Notes: generated by a model not told the origin, from the letters alone. A stretch of DNA of 64,000 bases from Bacillota bacterium (GCA_023407575.1 JAEYLX010000075.1:186001-250000); one strand, 5' to 3'. Shown: positions 27,201 to 36,335, counted from the stretch's first letter. A program made the numbers and translations.

Positions 27201-28481
27201 TTACATAGGGAACATCAATAAAGCTCCTGCAGTTAATGCAAGTAAACGAATAAAATACATCGGAACTGTAAATTTCCAGAACTCCGTTAGCTTATACTTA
27301 CCAAGACCCATAATCATAGCCGGCATTCCATCAACAGGCAGGAAATGTCCGTTCCAGCCTGAAACCACGATTGCCGCAGCTGCTGCAGTTGGATTTAAAC
27401 CTAAGCTTAAGCAAGTTGAAATTGCTAAAGGTGCAAATACATATACAGTACCCAAGGTAGAACCTGTAAGGGTTGCAAGTACGCTTGTCAGTACACAGAA
27501 TGCAAAAACTAAAAGGAAAGGATTGATGCTATTACCAAGCATGTTTGCCACAGTCTCCCCAACCAAACCAGTTAGTCCAGTGCTTCCAAGAGCATCGGCA
27601 ACACCAATAACACCAGCAGACATTAAAATGATCGGAGATCCGATGCTATTACGTATTTCTGTGAAATCTAAAACACGGATAGCTAATATCACTGCTACAG
27701 CCAAGCCTGGAATTACATAGCCTGCATCGCCAACTTTACTTTGAAGAAGCATACCAGCTACAGCAGCAACAAAGGCTACATATGTAGTATATTCTTTCCA
27801 TTTAGGCAATTGGGTAGCATTTACGCCTTGGGTTTTCGCATCATCCGTTACCGCTTCAATATCACGGCTAGGCAGTCTTTTGTAACCAAGTAAGCACCAT
27901 CCCAGGAAGGCTAACGAAACAACTAAGTTTACAACAGAGAATTTTACTAGGGAAACTTCCCCTACAACTGCTCCAGCAGCTTGAAGAACAGCAACAACAA
28001 TACCATATTGCAGCGCTACGTTCATAGGAATTAAAGGATGGTTAGCAGCAAAGCCGGCAGACATAATAAATTTGGTACCTGGTAATTTTTCATTGAAAGG
28101 TATGGTGGATAAGATACCTAGAGTAAGTACATAGTAAGCAGTTGAGCCTGTACCAAATAAGCTGGTACCAAGCATAACTACAAGTATTAACAATACATAG
28201 GCTTTAAACCCGCCTTTACTAGCCATGTTGAACATTGCTCTTTTGAAGGAAGCAATAAAGCTGGTCTTTTGAAGAGCGGCAATAATTGCCATAAAGGATG
28301 CAAGCATAACAATGGTAGAGTTAGAAAAGCCGGCAAAAGCAGCTTTTATATCTGCAATACCAAAAAGAACCAATAGTAGACAGGCAAGTATTGGAGGTGC
28401 ACCGAAGGGAAGTTTTTCTGTCATGATTAAAATAATCATAAATACAGTTATAGCAAGGGCAATAATCATTGGAATAGTCAT
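27201..28481 (-). CDS. SLC13/dicarboxylate-type permease
   Basis: A 426-residue integral membrane protein with about ten to twelve helices, including the family-typical stretch SNSTIVMLASFMAIIAALQ and the re-entrant motif GTGSTAYYVLTLG. The second half repeats the pattern (SAGVIGVADALGSTGLTGL, LTGSTLGTVYVFAPLA). Such carriers move dicarboxylates or other carboxylates with Na+ or H+. Its place between pdxA2 and the VOC gene makes it the likely uptake route for the sugar acid degraded by the operon. It could equally be annotated as a CitMHS/ArsB-type carrier. Confidence 0.85.
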   Translation of the reverse strand: MTIPMIIALAITVFMIILIMTEKLPFGAPPILACLLLVLFGIADIKAAFAGFSNSTIVMLASFMAIIAALQKTSFIASFKRAMFNMASKGGFKAYVLLILVVMLGTSLFGTGSTAYYVLTLGILSTIPFNEKLPGTKFIMSAGFAANHPLIPMNVALQYGIVVAVLQAAGAVVGEVSLVKFSVVNLVVSLAFLGWCLLGYKRLPSRDIEAVTDDAKTQGVNATQLPKWKEYTTYVAFVAAVAGMLLQSKVGDAGYVIPGLAVAVILAIRVLDFTEIRNSIGSPIILMSAGVIGVADALGSTGLTGLVGETVANMLGNSINPFLLVFAFCVLTSVLATLTGSTLGTVYVFAPLAISTCLSLGLNPTAAAAAIVVSGWNGHFLPVDGMPAMIMGLGKYKLTEFWKFTVPMYFIRLLALTAGALLMFPM

Positions 28482-28537
28482 TTTGAATTCCTCTCTTTTA
28501 TACAGGATTATTTTTTTGCAGTTGGTATATTATCAAT

Positions 28538-29641
28538 TCAAGTATTCTGTTCGAAATGCTTGGCATTAACCATAAGAATGGCATAATCTATGGCATTAAT
28601 GAGGCTTAGCTCGCTGGAACGGCCACTGCCTGCCAGGTCAATGCCTGTGCCATGATCCACGCTGGCACGAATGATAGGCAGACCCAGGGTTACATTAACC
28701 CCTTCGACCGCATCCCAGTGCTTTTCTTCACGGTTATAAACAAAGCCTTTTACCTTTAGTGGGATATGACCTTGGTCGTGGTACATGACCACAACAATGT
28801 CATACCATCCGCCCAGTGCCTTAGAAAACACTGTATCGGGAGGGGTTGGCCTCTTTTCGGGAATAATAATGCCTTCTGCCATGGCAGCATCGATGGCAGG
28901 TTGGATTTCTTGCACTTCCTCCCAACCGAACAAGCCATTCTCGCCACAGTGGGGATTCAGCCCTGCTACTCCAATTTTAGGTGCTTTAATTCCAAGTGCT
29001 TTACAACCTTCATTGGCAATTCTAATACAATCTAGGACACGATCTTTCTTGACACGATCACAAGCTTCACGTAAAGATACATGAGTGGAGACATGAACAA
29101 CCCGCAGATCGCCATGAGCCAGCATCATGGTGTATTTAGGTGTGTTCGTATAGTCAGCATAGATCTCAGTATGGCCTGAATAGTGATGTCCTGCCATATT
29201 TATGGCTTCTTTACTCAATGAATTGGTAACTGTAGCATCTATCTGCCCATCCATTGCCAGCTGAATAACTTTTAAAACATACTGGAAAGCTGCCTCGCCA
29301 CCTAAGGCACAGGCTCCCACGCCAAACGGCTTTGGTACCTCTAGGTTTGAGGTGTCCGGAATTGCTTCTGCAGGAACCAGCTTCAAATCCATTAGATCTA
29401 TGGTTCCATGGATATACTTGCCTTCGTCAGGTGTAGAAACCACATTCAGCTCCAGATGAATGCCGTGAACTTTCTCGGCTACCTTCAGCGCGTAACTCAT
29501 AGAAGACTCGTCTCCTATTACTAAAGGTTTACAACGCTCATAGATTTGTTCATCTGCCAGTGCGCTAACGGTAATTTCCGGCCCATTTCCAAAGGGGTCA
29601 CCCATGGAAATACCAATAATAGGTTTAAATTGCTTACTCAT
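28538..29641 (-). CDS. pdxA2: PdxA2-type 4-phospho-sugar-acid dehydrogenase
   Basis: Homologous to 4-hydroxythreonine-4-phosphate dehydrogenase. The N-terminal GISMGDPFGNGPEI and the metal/substrate residues (SGHTEIYAD, YHDQGHIPLKVKGF, ASVDHGTGID) are all there. Because a DUF1537 kinase is in the same operon, and no other pyridoxine gene is, I assign it to the PdxA2 branch. That branch oxidises D-threonate or D-erythronate 4-phosphate to a 3-keto acid, which decarboxylates to dihydroxyacetone phosphate. The ATG at 29641 lies one base after the aldolase stop and has AGGGATG; the upstream ATG at 29665 lies inside the aldolase gene. Confidence 0.88.
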   Translation of the reverse strand: MSKQFKPIIGISMGDPFGNGPEITVSALADEQIYERCKPLVIGDESSMSYALKVAEKVHGIHLELNVVSTPDEGKYIHGTIDLMDLKLVPAEAIPDTSNLEVPKPFGVGACALGGEAAFQYVLKVIQLAMDGQIDATVTNSLSKEAINMAGHHYSGHTEIYADYTNTPKYTMMLAHGDLRVVHVSTHVSLREACDRVKKDRVLDCIRIANEGCKALGIKAPKIGVAGLNPHCGENGLFGWEEVQEIQPAIDAAMAEGIIIPEKRPTPPDTVFSKALGGWYDIVVVMYHDQGHIPLKVKGFVYNREEKHWDAVEGVNVTLGLPIIRASVDHGTGIDLAGSGRSSELSLINAIDYAILMVNAKHFEQNT

Positions 29642-29642
29642 A

Positions 29643-30551
29643 TTAACACATCCCTTTGTCGGCATTTTCCTTCAAAACTTGTTTTAGTGCGGCAATACCT
29701 TCGTCGCATAGATAGTTGAAGGGACGGCGGCAATCACCTACCGGATAACCAAGAAGAGAAGTAGCCTTTTTAACAATCGTATTAGGGTTACCATATTTAA
29801 ATACGGCACGGAAGGAGGCAATAGAGTCTTGAGCAACTTTAGCCTCTTCGAGCTTGCCAGCCGTAAATAGTTCATAAATAGATGCCAGAATCTTAGGATA
29901 TACGTTAGCACATCCTGCGATACCACCTGCACCGCCTGCCTCGAGACAAGGTAGAATTAGTGCATCGTTTCCGGATAATACACGGAAATCTTTGTCTAAA
30001 TCCTTTGTAAGATTGATGTAAGCAAGTAAGTTATCCCAATCACCGCTGGAATCTTTAGCGCCCATAATGATATCTACATCTTTCGCTAACTTTGCAACAG
30101 TTTCAGGAAGCAGTTTGTTACCTGTACGTGCAGGGATGTTGTATAGCACGATTGGAGTATCCACATGCTTAGCAATTTCTACATAGTGGTCATAAAGCTC
30201 CTTTTGTGAAGCAAGAGCAAAGCTGGGGGTGATAATGGATAGCACATCAGCACCAAGCTCCTGTGCCTTCTTGCTAATACGAATGGTATCTGCAGTGGAA
30301 ATACAGCCTGTTCCTGCGTACACCGGAACACGACCTTTCACCTGGTCAATGGTGGCCTCAAGAATTTCAATTTTCTCATTCTCGCTAAGGATGTAACCTT
30401 CGCCGTTGGTTCCGAAGGGGAACAGACCATGGACACCGCCCTCCAGCATGCGTTCAATCTGATTACCCATCTCCTTCAGATTAATTGATTCATCGGCATT
30501 CATAGGGGTTAGAATGGGTGGGATAATACCTTTCAATTCAACTTTTTTCAT
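29643..30551 (-). CDS. DapA-family Schiff-base aldolase/lyase
   Basis: A 302-residue class I aldolase fold of the dihydrodipicolinate synthase/N-acetylneuraminate lyase family. The Schiff-base lysine is in IIMGAKDSSGD, the proton-relay tyrosine in VLYNIPARTG, and the carboxylate-binding loop reads GTNGEG rather than the GTTGE of true DapA. This favours a sugar-acid or keto-acid lyase or dehydratase (as in KDG aldolase) over lysine synthesis. Catabolic neighbours on both sides support this. It probably forms or cleaves a pyruvate-bearing intermediate; the exact substrate is open. Confidence 0.85.
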   Translation of the reverse strand: MKKVELKGIIPPILTPMNADESINLKEMGNQIERMLEGGVHGLFPFGTNGEGYILSENEKIEILEATIDQVKGRVPVYAGTGCISTADTIRISKKAQELGADVLSIITPSFALASQKELYDHYVEIAKHVDTPIVLYNIPARTGNKLLPETVAKLAKDVDIIMGAKDSSGDWDNLLAYINLTKDLDKDFRVLSGNDALILPCLEAGGAGGIAGCANVYPKILASIYELFTAGKLEEAKVAQDSIASFRAVFKYGNPNTIVKKATSLLGYPVGDCRRPFNYLCDEGIAALKQVLKENADKGMC

Positions 30552-30582
30552 AATACCTTCTCCTTTTTATTTGAACATTAAT

Positions 30583-31746
30583 TTATAGGATTTCTAAGTA
30601 CAGATTTCTTGCATCCTCTGGTGTTACTAGACGCATATTATTTACCAGCAAGCGTTGTACTTGCATACCAGCTTCTACTAAGCCCTCCAAATCTTCCTTG
30701 GGAACACCAAATTCCTTTAAGCTGGTAGGAATCTCTAAATGAAGTACAATTTGCTCAAGTTTCTTAATCATCCATTCTGTCTTTTCATTTGTTGTAAGAC
30801 AGATATTTTCGGTGTCATGGCAGCAACGGTCATAGGCTATGGCTAAACGTTCCTGACAAACAGTTGCATTGAAACGCATAACCGGTGCCAATAAGATAGC
30901 ATTGGATACACCATGAGCAATGTGATATTTGCCACCCAAAGGATAACTTAGAGCATGTACAGCTGTGGTACCTGAAGCTGTGATAGCAATTCCAGCATAG
31001 AATGCGGCAATCTGCATCTTATTCTTAGCTTCCATAGCCTCTGGATCATCACAGGCAGGGATAATATTGTTCAAAATCAGATCAAGCGCTTCCAACGCAA
31101 AGGTATCTGAGAATGGATTTGCTTTTTTACTGGTGTAGCACTCAATGGCATGCGCTAAGGCATCTACGCCAGTAGCGGCAGCAATCTGTCTAGGTAAATT
31201 TTTAATCATACGAGCATCTAAAATCACATAATCAGCAATCATATTCTCATTTACTATGCCGACCTTCAACTCTTTTTCCGGAACTGCAACAATGGCATTT
31301 GGTGTTACCTCAGCACCTGTTCCGGCTGTGGTGGGAATCAGAACTGTTGGAACACATTTTTTTGCACGTCCTGGCTCATCCAGTAATTCCTTTACACCAT
31401 ATTCATCTGTTACAAGTACACTGGCAAGCTTAGCAGCATCCAAAACACTTCCACCGCCGCAGGCAATAATCATATCTGCACCGCTTGCTTTGAATTGATC
31501 AACAATCTTCTGTACTGCTGTGTAGGAGGGTTCTGGTGGAATCTCGTCCAGCACATAGTAATCTGCGCCTGCAGCCTTTACCGCAGCTTCTGGCAAATCA
31601 AATAAACCGGTGGCAAGTATTCCCTTGTCTGTAAACATGGCTACACGCTTAACATGGTTATTCTTTAAGATTGTAGTGATATTGTCTATTGAGTTTTCCC
31701 CGCCGTAGACGGCATGGGGCATTTTTAAATTATATACTGTCTGCAT
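30583..31746 (-). CDS. Iron-dependent (type III) alcohol dehydrogenase
   Basis: A 387-residue member of the iron-containing alcohol dehydrogenase family. The NAD-binding GGGSVLDAAK, the family signature region ATGVDALAHAIECYTS and the metal-binding histidines in AVHALSYPLGGKYHIAHGVSNA are present. It is likely to oxidise a sugar acid or alditol hydroxyl, or to reduce an aldehyde product, with NAD(H). It has a TAGGAGTG ribosome site and lies between the aldolase and BNR genes in the same operon. A semialdehyde product such as tartronate semialdehyde or lactaldehyde is possible, but this is inference. Confidence 0.88.
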   Translation of the reverse strand: MQTVYNLKMPHAVYGGENSIDNITTILKNNHVKRVAMFTDKGILATGLFDLPEAAVKAAGADYYVLDEIPPEPSYTAVQKIVDQFKASGADMIIACGGGSVLDAAKLASVLVTDEYGVKELLDEPGRAKKCVPTVLIPTTAGTGAEVTPNAIVAVPEKELKVGIVNENMIADYVILDARMIKNLPRQIAAATGVDALAHAIECYTSKKANPFSDTFALEALDLILNNIIPACDDPEAMEAKNKMQIAAFYAGIAITASGTTAVHALSYPLGGKYHIAHGVSNAILLAPVMRFNATVCQERLAIAYDRCCHDTENICLTTNEKTEWMIKKLEQIVLHLEIPTSLKEFGVPKEDLEGLVEAGMQVQRLLVNNMRLVTPEDARNLYLEIL

Positions 31747-31800
31747 TTGCTATCACTCCTATTATTAACAATTTGTGAGAGTCATCACTCTGGATGTCGT

Positions 31801-32964
31801 TTATTTTGTTCCCTCGCCAGAGGTAGGGTTGTACACACCGACAGACTCACGTTTTGCTCCAATAACATCTTCTTCGGTAAAACTAACATATTTTATGCAC
31901 TTACGAGTGTAGGCTGCGTAGGTTAGATGCAGTCTGCCATCTCTACTCTGCATCAGGTAAGGATACTCGTACTGCTTATTGTTTGTTTTGTTCTCCTCTC
32001 CCATGTATCCTTCGCCACGTTCCATCCAGCGAATTAATGGGAAAGTAAGACCGCCGTCTTCGGATAATGCCACAGCAACAGGACAACGAAGTCCCGGCCA
32101 TGCAGCCTTTCCTGGCACTGGAGTTGGTGTGCAGGTGGGGTTATATGCCACAGCAATACGACCACTTTGGGTGCGGATAGCACTTACAGAGGAGTTATTG
32201 TTAGGCAGAGGAGTTGGTTTTGGCTCTGACCAAGTTTCGCCCCAGTCTAGGGATTCGCTTCGGTACACCTTGTCAGCCTCACGGCTACGCATGAAAGCTA
32301 CAAGGTGCCCGTCATCCAACTCCACAACGGTAGGATGAACACGGCCACGACTATTCGGCATTTCTACCATGCGCCAGGATTTGCCCTGGTCATCAGAAAT
32401 CTGAAATACACTGGGATCACCGGATAGACCTTCTTTTGAGTCAGTGCATAGCCAGTTGCCAAAAATCCAACGTCCATTTTTTAGAATCTGAATCGGTTGG
32501 CGGCAAAAGCTGCCTTCTCTTGGGAAGAATGTTTCATAGTCGCTCCAAGTACGCCCTCCATCAAAGCTCTTTTGGCATCTAATCTGTGAGGTGAACTGCA
32601 TATTGTCTTTACCCTCAACCCGATCTAATTGAGCGGTGTACATGCACCATACAGCATTATCAGGGCCATAGAATAAAGATGGATTCTGCTCGCTGCGCTT
32701 AGGGTCTCCAGATACCGAGACTGGCTCTGTCCATCTGTCGTCACCCTTTGGTAAACGGGCACATACGATATGGACATCGGCTTCACCTTCATAAGTTCCA
32801 GCAAACCAGCAACACAGCAGGTCACCATCTGGCAATTCTAGCATTGCAGGAGAATGACAGGTGGCGAAGGGGCCGGGTGGTACCATGGATTCCACAGTAC
32901 CCATTTCTTCATTGCGGTAGATACGACCGTCCAGAGTCAAGCCGGGAAGAATAGGATAATTCAT
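31801..32964 (-). CDS. Cytoplasmic BNR-repeat (sialidase-like, BNR_2) protein
   Basis: A 387-residue six-bladed propeller protein. Four Asp-box motifs are visible: SFDGGRTWSD, ISDDQGKSWR, SLDWGETWSE and LSEDGGLTFP. There is no signal peptide or membrane segment, so it acts inside the cell, unlike secreted sialidases. The family includes exo-sialidase-like and unsaturated-uronate-related enzymes of unknown chemistry. It is the second gene in the sugar-acid operon, after the kinase, with GGAGG before its ATG. No sialic acid kinase or epimerase genes accompany it, so true sialidase activity is doubtful; it may be a hydrolase, lyase or epimerase for an acidic glycoside. Confidence 0.85.
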   Translation of the reverse strand: MNYPILPGLTLDGRIYRNEEMGTVESMVPPGPFATCHSPAMLELPDGDLLCCWFAGTYEGEADVHIVCARLPKGDDRWTEPVSVSGDPKRSEQNPSLFYGPDNAVWCMYTAQLDRVEGKDNMQFTSQIRCQKSFDGGRTWSDYETFFPREGSFCRQPIQILKNGRWIFGNWLCTDSKEGLSGDPSVFQISDDQGKSWRMVEMPNSRGRVHPTVVELDDGHLVAFMRSREADKVYRSESLDWGETWSEPKPTPLPNNNSSVSAIRTQSGRIAVAYNPTCTPTPVPGKAAWPGLRCPVAVALSEDGGLTFPLIRWMERGEGYMGEENKTNNKQYEYPYLMQSRDGRLHLTYAAYTRKCIKYVSFTEEDVIGAKRESVGVYNPTSGEGTK

Positions 32965-32993
32965 AATTTACCTCCATGTTCTAAGAATTAGTG

Positions 32994-34244
32994 TTACCAT
33001 TTTTGGGAAATCTTTTCTGCCAGTTTAATTAAAAGATCTTGATCTCCAAAACCACCAGATTTAGAAATAATCTGATAAGTATATCCTTTGTAAATAAATT
33101 CTGTTAAAACAACACCTGTTTCCATTTCGCAAATTGGTGTAAGCTTTGAAATACCTATTGCTTGCATTAACGACATCAAGGTGTCGCCACCGGTACATAA
33201 AAGAGTAGCTTTTAGGCCGTCATCAAGCATTCGTTTAATCAAAGCTGCTAGATTGTCAGAAATTAGTACCCTTAGCTGTTCCGTTGTCAAGTTATGTTCA
33301 CGCGCGTAGATATCGGTATCTTCACACCCTTCTGGATCATTAACGTCTAGAATAAATTGTCTTTTCGCAGATGCCTGTGCTTGCCAACTATGAATACACT
33401 CTCCTGCAGCCTTGCTATCTACCCAGCTTGATTCCAGTTTTTGAACAGGCTTCAAATGCACATGCGGAAACCCGTGTTCCTGTGCAGCCTTCATCTGGCT
33501 GATCGTTACTGGATTGACACTGCCACAAGCAATAAATAGTATATCTTCAAGTTCTGGTATTTTGGGGGTTGGTCCCTTCAAATTCAGCATATCTGCCAGC
33601 ACCGTCGCAAACCCGGCACATCCTGCACTGAAACGAAGCTGTTCTAGTCCCAGTTTTTTACCAATGTGTTTCAGATCTGTATCTGTTTCTGCATCAAATA
33701 CCTGGATACCTGGATTTGGAATCCTATACTCTTCCATTCGTGGGTGTATCAACACCGGCACCTTTGTTTGCTGTCCTAGGATATCTGCCACTGCCGAGTT
33801 AAGAATTGGTTCAAACGGGTCTTGTCCAAAGACGCTTTGAGCCACAGGCACACCATCGATATAGTGAATTCCCTCTCGGGTGACCCTGTCGAGTTTGGGA
33901 AAGGCAGGGAGAAAAGGTATGGTGTCGACACCTGTTGCATCCATCAGCGCTATCAATTCACTCCCAATATTTCCTCGTAGTGCCGAGTCTGTCTTTTTAT
34001 AAATGTGAGCAATTCCGGCTTGAAATGCTCTATGTGCTGTACTATATACAATCTCATAGGCTTTCTGTGGCTGCAGATGTCTTGTTTCTGTCACCATTAC
34101 TAAAACTTCCACTGTTTTTTCAATTAATTGAAAATCATAATTCAGATCTGTTACCACGATTGTTGCTGCACCCCTGGCTGCAAACTGCACGCCCGTGTCA
34201 AGTGCTCCCGTAAAGTCATCTGCAATAATTAGCAGCTTAACCAT
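32994..34244 (-). CDS. Four-carbon acid-sugar kinase (DUF1537 family)
   Basis: The N-terminal DUF1537 domain starts IIADDFTGALDTGVQFA and contains YKKTDSALRGNIG, both conserved substrate-binding patterns. The C-terminal nucleotide-binding domain has LLCTGGDTLMSLM and ISKSGGFGDQDLL. The family phosphorylates D-threonate, D-erythronate, L-threonate, 3-oxo-tetronate or D-glycerate-like acids on the terminal hydroxyl. It is the first gene of the catabolic operon. The ATG at 34244 follows GGAGGCGG; the longer frame from 34277 is an untranslated leader containing an operator-like motif shared with the divergent regulator gene. Confidence 0.9.
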   Translation of the reverse strand: MVKLLIIADDFTGALDTGVQFAARGAATIVVTDLNYDFQLIEKTVEVLVMVTETRHLQPQKAYEIVYSTAHRAFQAGIAHIYKKTDSALRGNIGSELIALMDATGVDTIPFLPAFPKLDRVTREGIHYIDGVPVAQSVFGQDPFEPILNSAVADILGQQTKVPVLIHPRMEEYRIPNPGIQVFDAETDTDLKHIGKKLGLEQLRFSAGCAGFATVLADMLNLKGPTPKIPELEDILFIACGSVNPVTISQMKAAQEHGFPHVHLKPVQKLESSWVDSKAAGECIHSWQAQASAKRQFILDVNDPEGCEDTDIYAREHNLTTEQLRVLISDNLAALIKRMLDDGLKATLLCTGGDTLMSLMQAIGISKLTPICEMETGVVLTEFIYKGYTYQIISKSGGFGDQDLLIKLAEKISQKW

Positions 34245-34259
34245 ACATCCGCCTCCTAT

Positions 34260-34275
34260 CGTTTCATATTTAAAC
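34260..34275 (-). promoter_or_regulatory. Operator-like motif before the kinase gene
   Basis: On the minus strand GTTTAAATATGAAACG, just upstream of the ribosome site. It matches 15 of 16 bases of the motif before the regulator gene (34458-34473) and has the mirrored orientation. Confidence 0.5.
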
Positions 34276-34426
34276 ACTTTAGAAGGGCTAATTTCTTTTT
34301 TGTGTATTATATAAATTATTTATCCCTTTTTGTTAAAGTTTATATTCATATTATATAATTTTTTGTGCTTACGTCAAGTTATACCCACTCTTAAATCGTT
34401 TATTTATGAAACACATGAAAAATCTA

Positions 34427-34455
34427 TTGCTTATTTTTTGTGCATTTGGTACAAT
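34427..34455 (+). promoter_or_regulatory. Promoter of the PrpR-like regulator gene
   Basis: TTGCTT at 34427-34432 and TACAAT at 34450-34455 are separated by exactly 17 bases, a good sigma-A type promoter. The start of transcription would fall in the following operator-like motif. Confidence 0.6.
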
Positions 34456-34457
34456 AT

Positions 34458-34473
34458 GTTCAAATATGAAACG
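34458..34473 (+). promoter_or_regulatory. Operator-like motif before the regulator gene
   Basis: GTTCAAATATGAAACG overlaps the expected transcription start and contains the dyad TTCA-N4-TGAA. It is nearly identical to the motif at 34260-34275, which suits autoregulation by the encoded regulator. Confidence 0.5.
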
Positions 34474-34488
34474 TATTTTGAGGTGATT

Positions 34489-36285
34489 ATGAAGAATTAT
34501 ATTCGTGTCTTGGGCATAGCGCCCTACGAGGGAATGAAAATTCAGATGATGAATCTGGCGAAGGACTTTCCTCAAATTGATTTGACAGTTTATGTAGGTG
34601 ATATGGAGCAAGGTCTTACCATCGCACAGAATAACTTCCACGGAGATTACGATGTGGTAATTTCCCGTGGTGCAACAGCCCAGATTTTACGTCAGAAACT
34701 AACCATTCCAGTCATTGAGATTGAAATATCCATGTATGATATTCTATGCGCTATTAAACTGGCAAATGGACTAAAGAAGAAGATAACCATGATTTCCTTT
34801 GCAGATATCAAGAACCATGTGTTACCCCTTTGTGACTTACTGGAATGCGACATTGATATCCATACACCAGATTCTATCGAGGCTGTGGAGCCGACCCTGC
34901 GCAGCCTTCAGGACAAGCAATGCGAGCCCATTCTTTGCGACGTGATTGTTAATACCACAGCCCAACGGCTCGGAATCAATTCCTTCCTTATTACCTCCGG
35001 GATAGAAAGTATCCGAAATGCCTTTAACCAGACACTGTTGCTGTGTAACAGCCAACAATACTTACGGGATGAAAACTTATTTTTTAGAGAGCTTCTTCGT
35101 GGACAGATTGGGCAAACGATTGTTTTTGACAGCCAGGGAAATCTGTTTCTATCCACACTGGAAGATCTAAAGCCCGAACTATTGGAGTTATTACGTAACG
35201 AACTTTCCCAAGCCGGGTACGAGGGGGATCAGAGAATTAGTCGATCTCTAAAAGGTATGCGCTACTCTATTCGTGTTCGGCAAATTAACAGTGGTGCTTT
35301 ACGATATACCGCTTTTTTCTTCGATGAAAGAAAATTGCCGGTAGCCTCTAACCAGATGGGCATCAGTTTCTCTGGTCGAGCCGAGGAAGAGGCAGCTTAC
35401 TACAGCAGCATATTCAGCTTTGTAGGTAATCTCCAAGGTTCCCAGCAGGAAATTGACCAAATCAGCCAAAGCAACACCCCTGTCATCTTCACAGGCGAGG
35501 ATGGCACTGGCAAGGAATCTATCGTCAGCATGCTTTACATTAAGGGTCAGCTGCGGAACACCCCTTTAGTATCCATAAACTGTAGCTTACTTAACGATCG
35601 AAGTTGGGCGTTTCTTATGGAGCATCACAACTCCCCATTGGCAGATGAAGGCAGCACCCTATACTTTGCAAATGTGGATGTCCTATCTCTGGAACGACAG
35701 TACCAGTTAATCGCAGTGTTGACTGAGATGGATGTATGCCAGCGAAATAGAGTAATGATTTCTTGTGTTTGCCAGAGCGGCGAATATATTTCTAAAGTAG
35801 GTGCTTTATTTAGAGAAAAACTTTCCTGTCTTTCTTTATATCTCCCCCCGCTCCGTCAAGTATCTCATCAGATACCAACACTGATGAATCTATGCTTAAG
35901 CCATATGAACGTCAATATGCCTAGACAGGTTTTAGGTGCTGAACCGGAAGGTCTAGCTTTACTGCAACGTTACAACTGGCCCCATAATTACACTCAGTTT
36001 CGCCGAGTAATTGAGGAACTTGCAGTAACTGGTACCAGCCATATCATTACTGCAGAAAATGTCCGCCAGGTACTACTTAAAGAGCGTCACGTCGGTGCTT
36101 TTTCTTCTCAGCAAGAAAATGCTGCCACTCCTCTGGACCTCAACCGTACACTTTCAGAAATCAGTAAAGATATCGCAATTCGAGTGGTGGAAGAAACCGA
36201 GGGTAATCACACTGCCGCCGCCAAACGCTTGGGCATCAGCCGCACAACCCTATGGCGTTTGTTGCAGGATAATGTGCAAAACTAG
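34489..36285 (+). CDS. PrpR-N regulator with degenerate sigma-54-activator ATPase and Fis-type HTH
   Basis: Residues 1-190 form the PrpR N-terminal sensor domain (VISRGATAQILRQKLTIPVIEIEIS is the recognisable core). A central AAA+-like domain has Walker A GEDGTGKES, but the segment that should contain GAFTGA is missing. The Walker B DEIGEL is replaced by FANVDVL. The last 45 residues are a Fis-type helix-turn-helix (TAAAKRLGISRTTLWRLL). I infer a regulator that no longer activates sigma-54 polymerase and instead works with the sigma-A promoters seen, responding to a small organic acid. The ATG at 34489 with GAGGTG is chosen; the frame opens at 34330 but lacks a ribosome site there. It is divergent from the sugar-acid operon. 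Confidence 0.87.
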   Translation: MKNYIRVLGIAPYEGMKIQMMNLAKDFPQIDLTVYVGDMEQGLTIAQNNFHGDYDVVISRGATAQILRQKLTIPVIEIEISMYDILCAIKLANGLKKKITMISFADIKNHVLPLCDLLECDIDIHTPDSIEAVEPTLRSLQDKQCEPILCDVIVNTTAQRLGINSFLITSGIESIRNAFNQTLLLCNSQQYLRDENLFFRELLRGQIGQTIVFDSQGNLFLSTLEDLKPELLELLRNELSQAGYEGDQRISRSLKGMRYSIRVRQINSGALRYTAFFFDERKLPVASNQMGISFSGRAEEEAAYYSSIFSFVGNLQGSQQEIDQISQSNTPVIFTGEDGTGKESIVSMLYIKGQLRNTPLVSINCSLLNDRSWAFLMEHHNSPLADEGSTLYFANVDVLSLERQYQLIAVLTEMDVCQRNRVMISCVCQSGEYISKVGALFREKLSCLSLYLPPLRQVSHQIPTLMNLCLSHMNVNMPRQVLGAEPEGLALLQRYNWPHNYTQFRRVIEELAVTGTSHIITAENVRQVLLKERHVGAFSSQQENAATPLDLNRTLSEISKDIAIRVVEETEGNHTAAAKRLGISRTTLWRLLQDNVQN

Positions 36286-36335
36286 GGTATACCATCCTAT
36301 GTACAATCATTTCCGTCACGTTTCCTATACGCAAA

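Noticed and set aside
28538..29641. Pyridoxal phosphate biosynthesis role for the PdxA homologue
   Set aside because: No other pyridoxine gene is linked; the DUF1537 kinase in the same operon supports the catabolic PdxA2 role.
34330..34488. Upstream extension of the PrpR-like regulator
   Set aside because: The extension has no ribosome site and would place the promoter and operator inside the coding region; the ATG at 34489 has GAGGTG.
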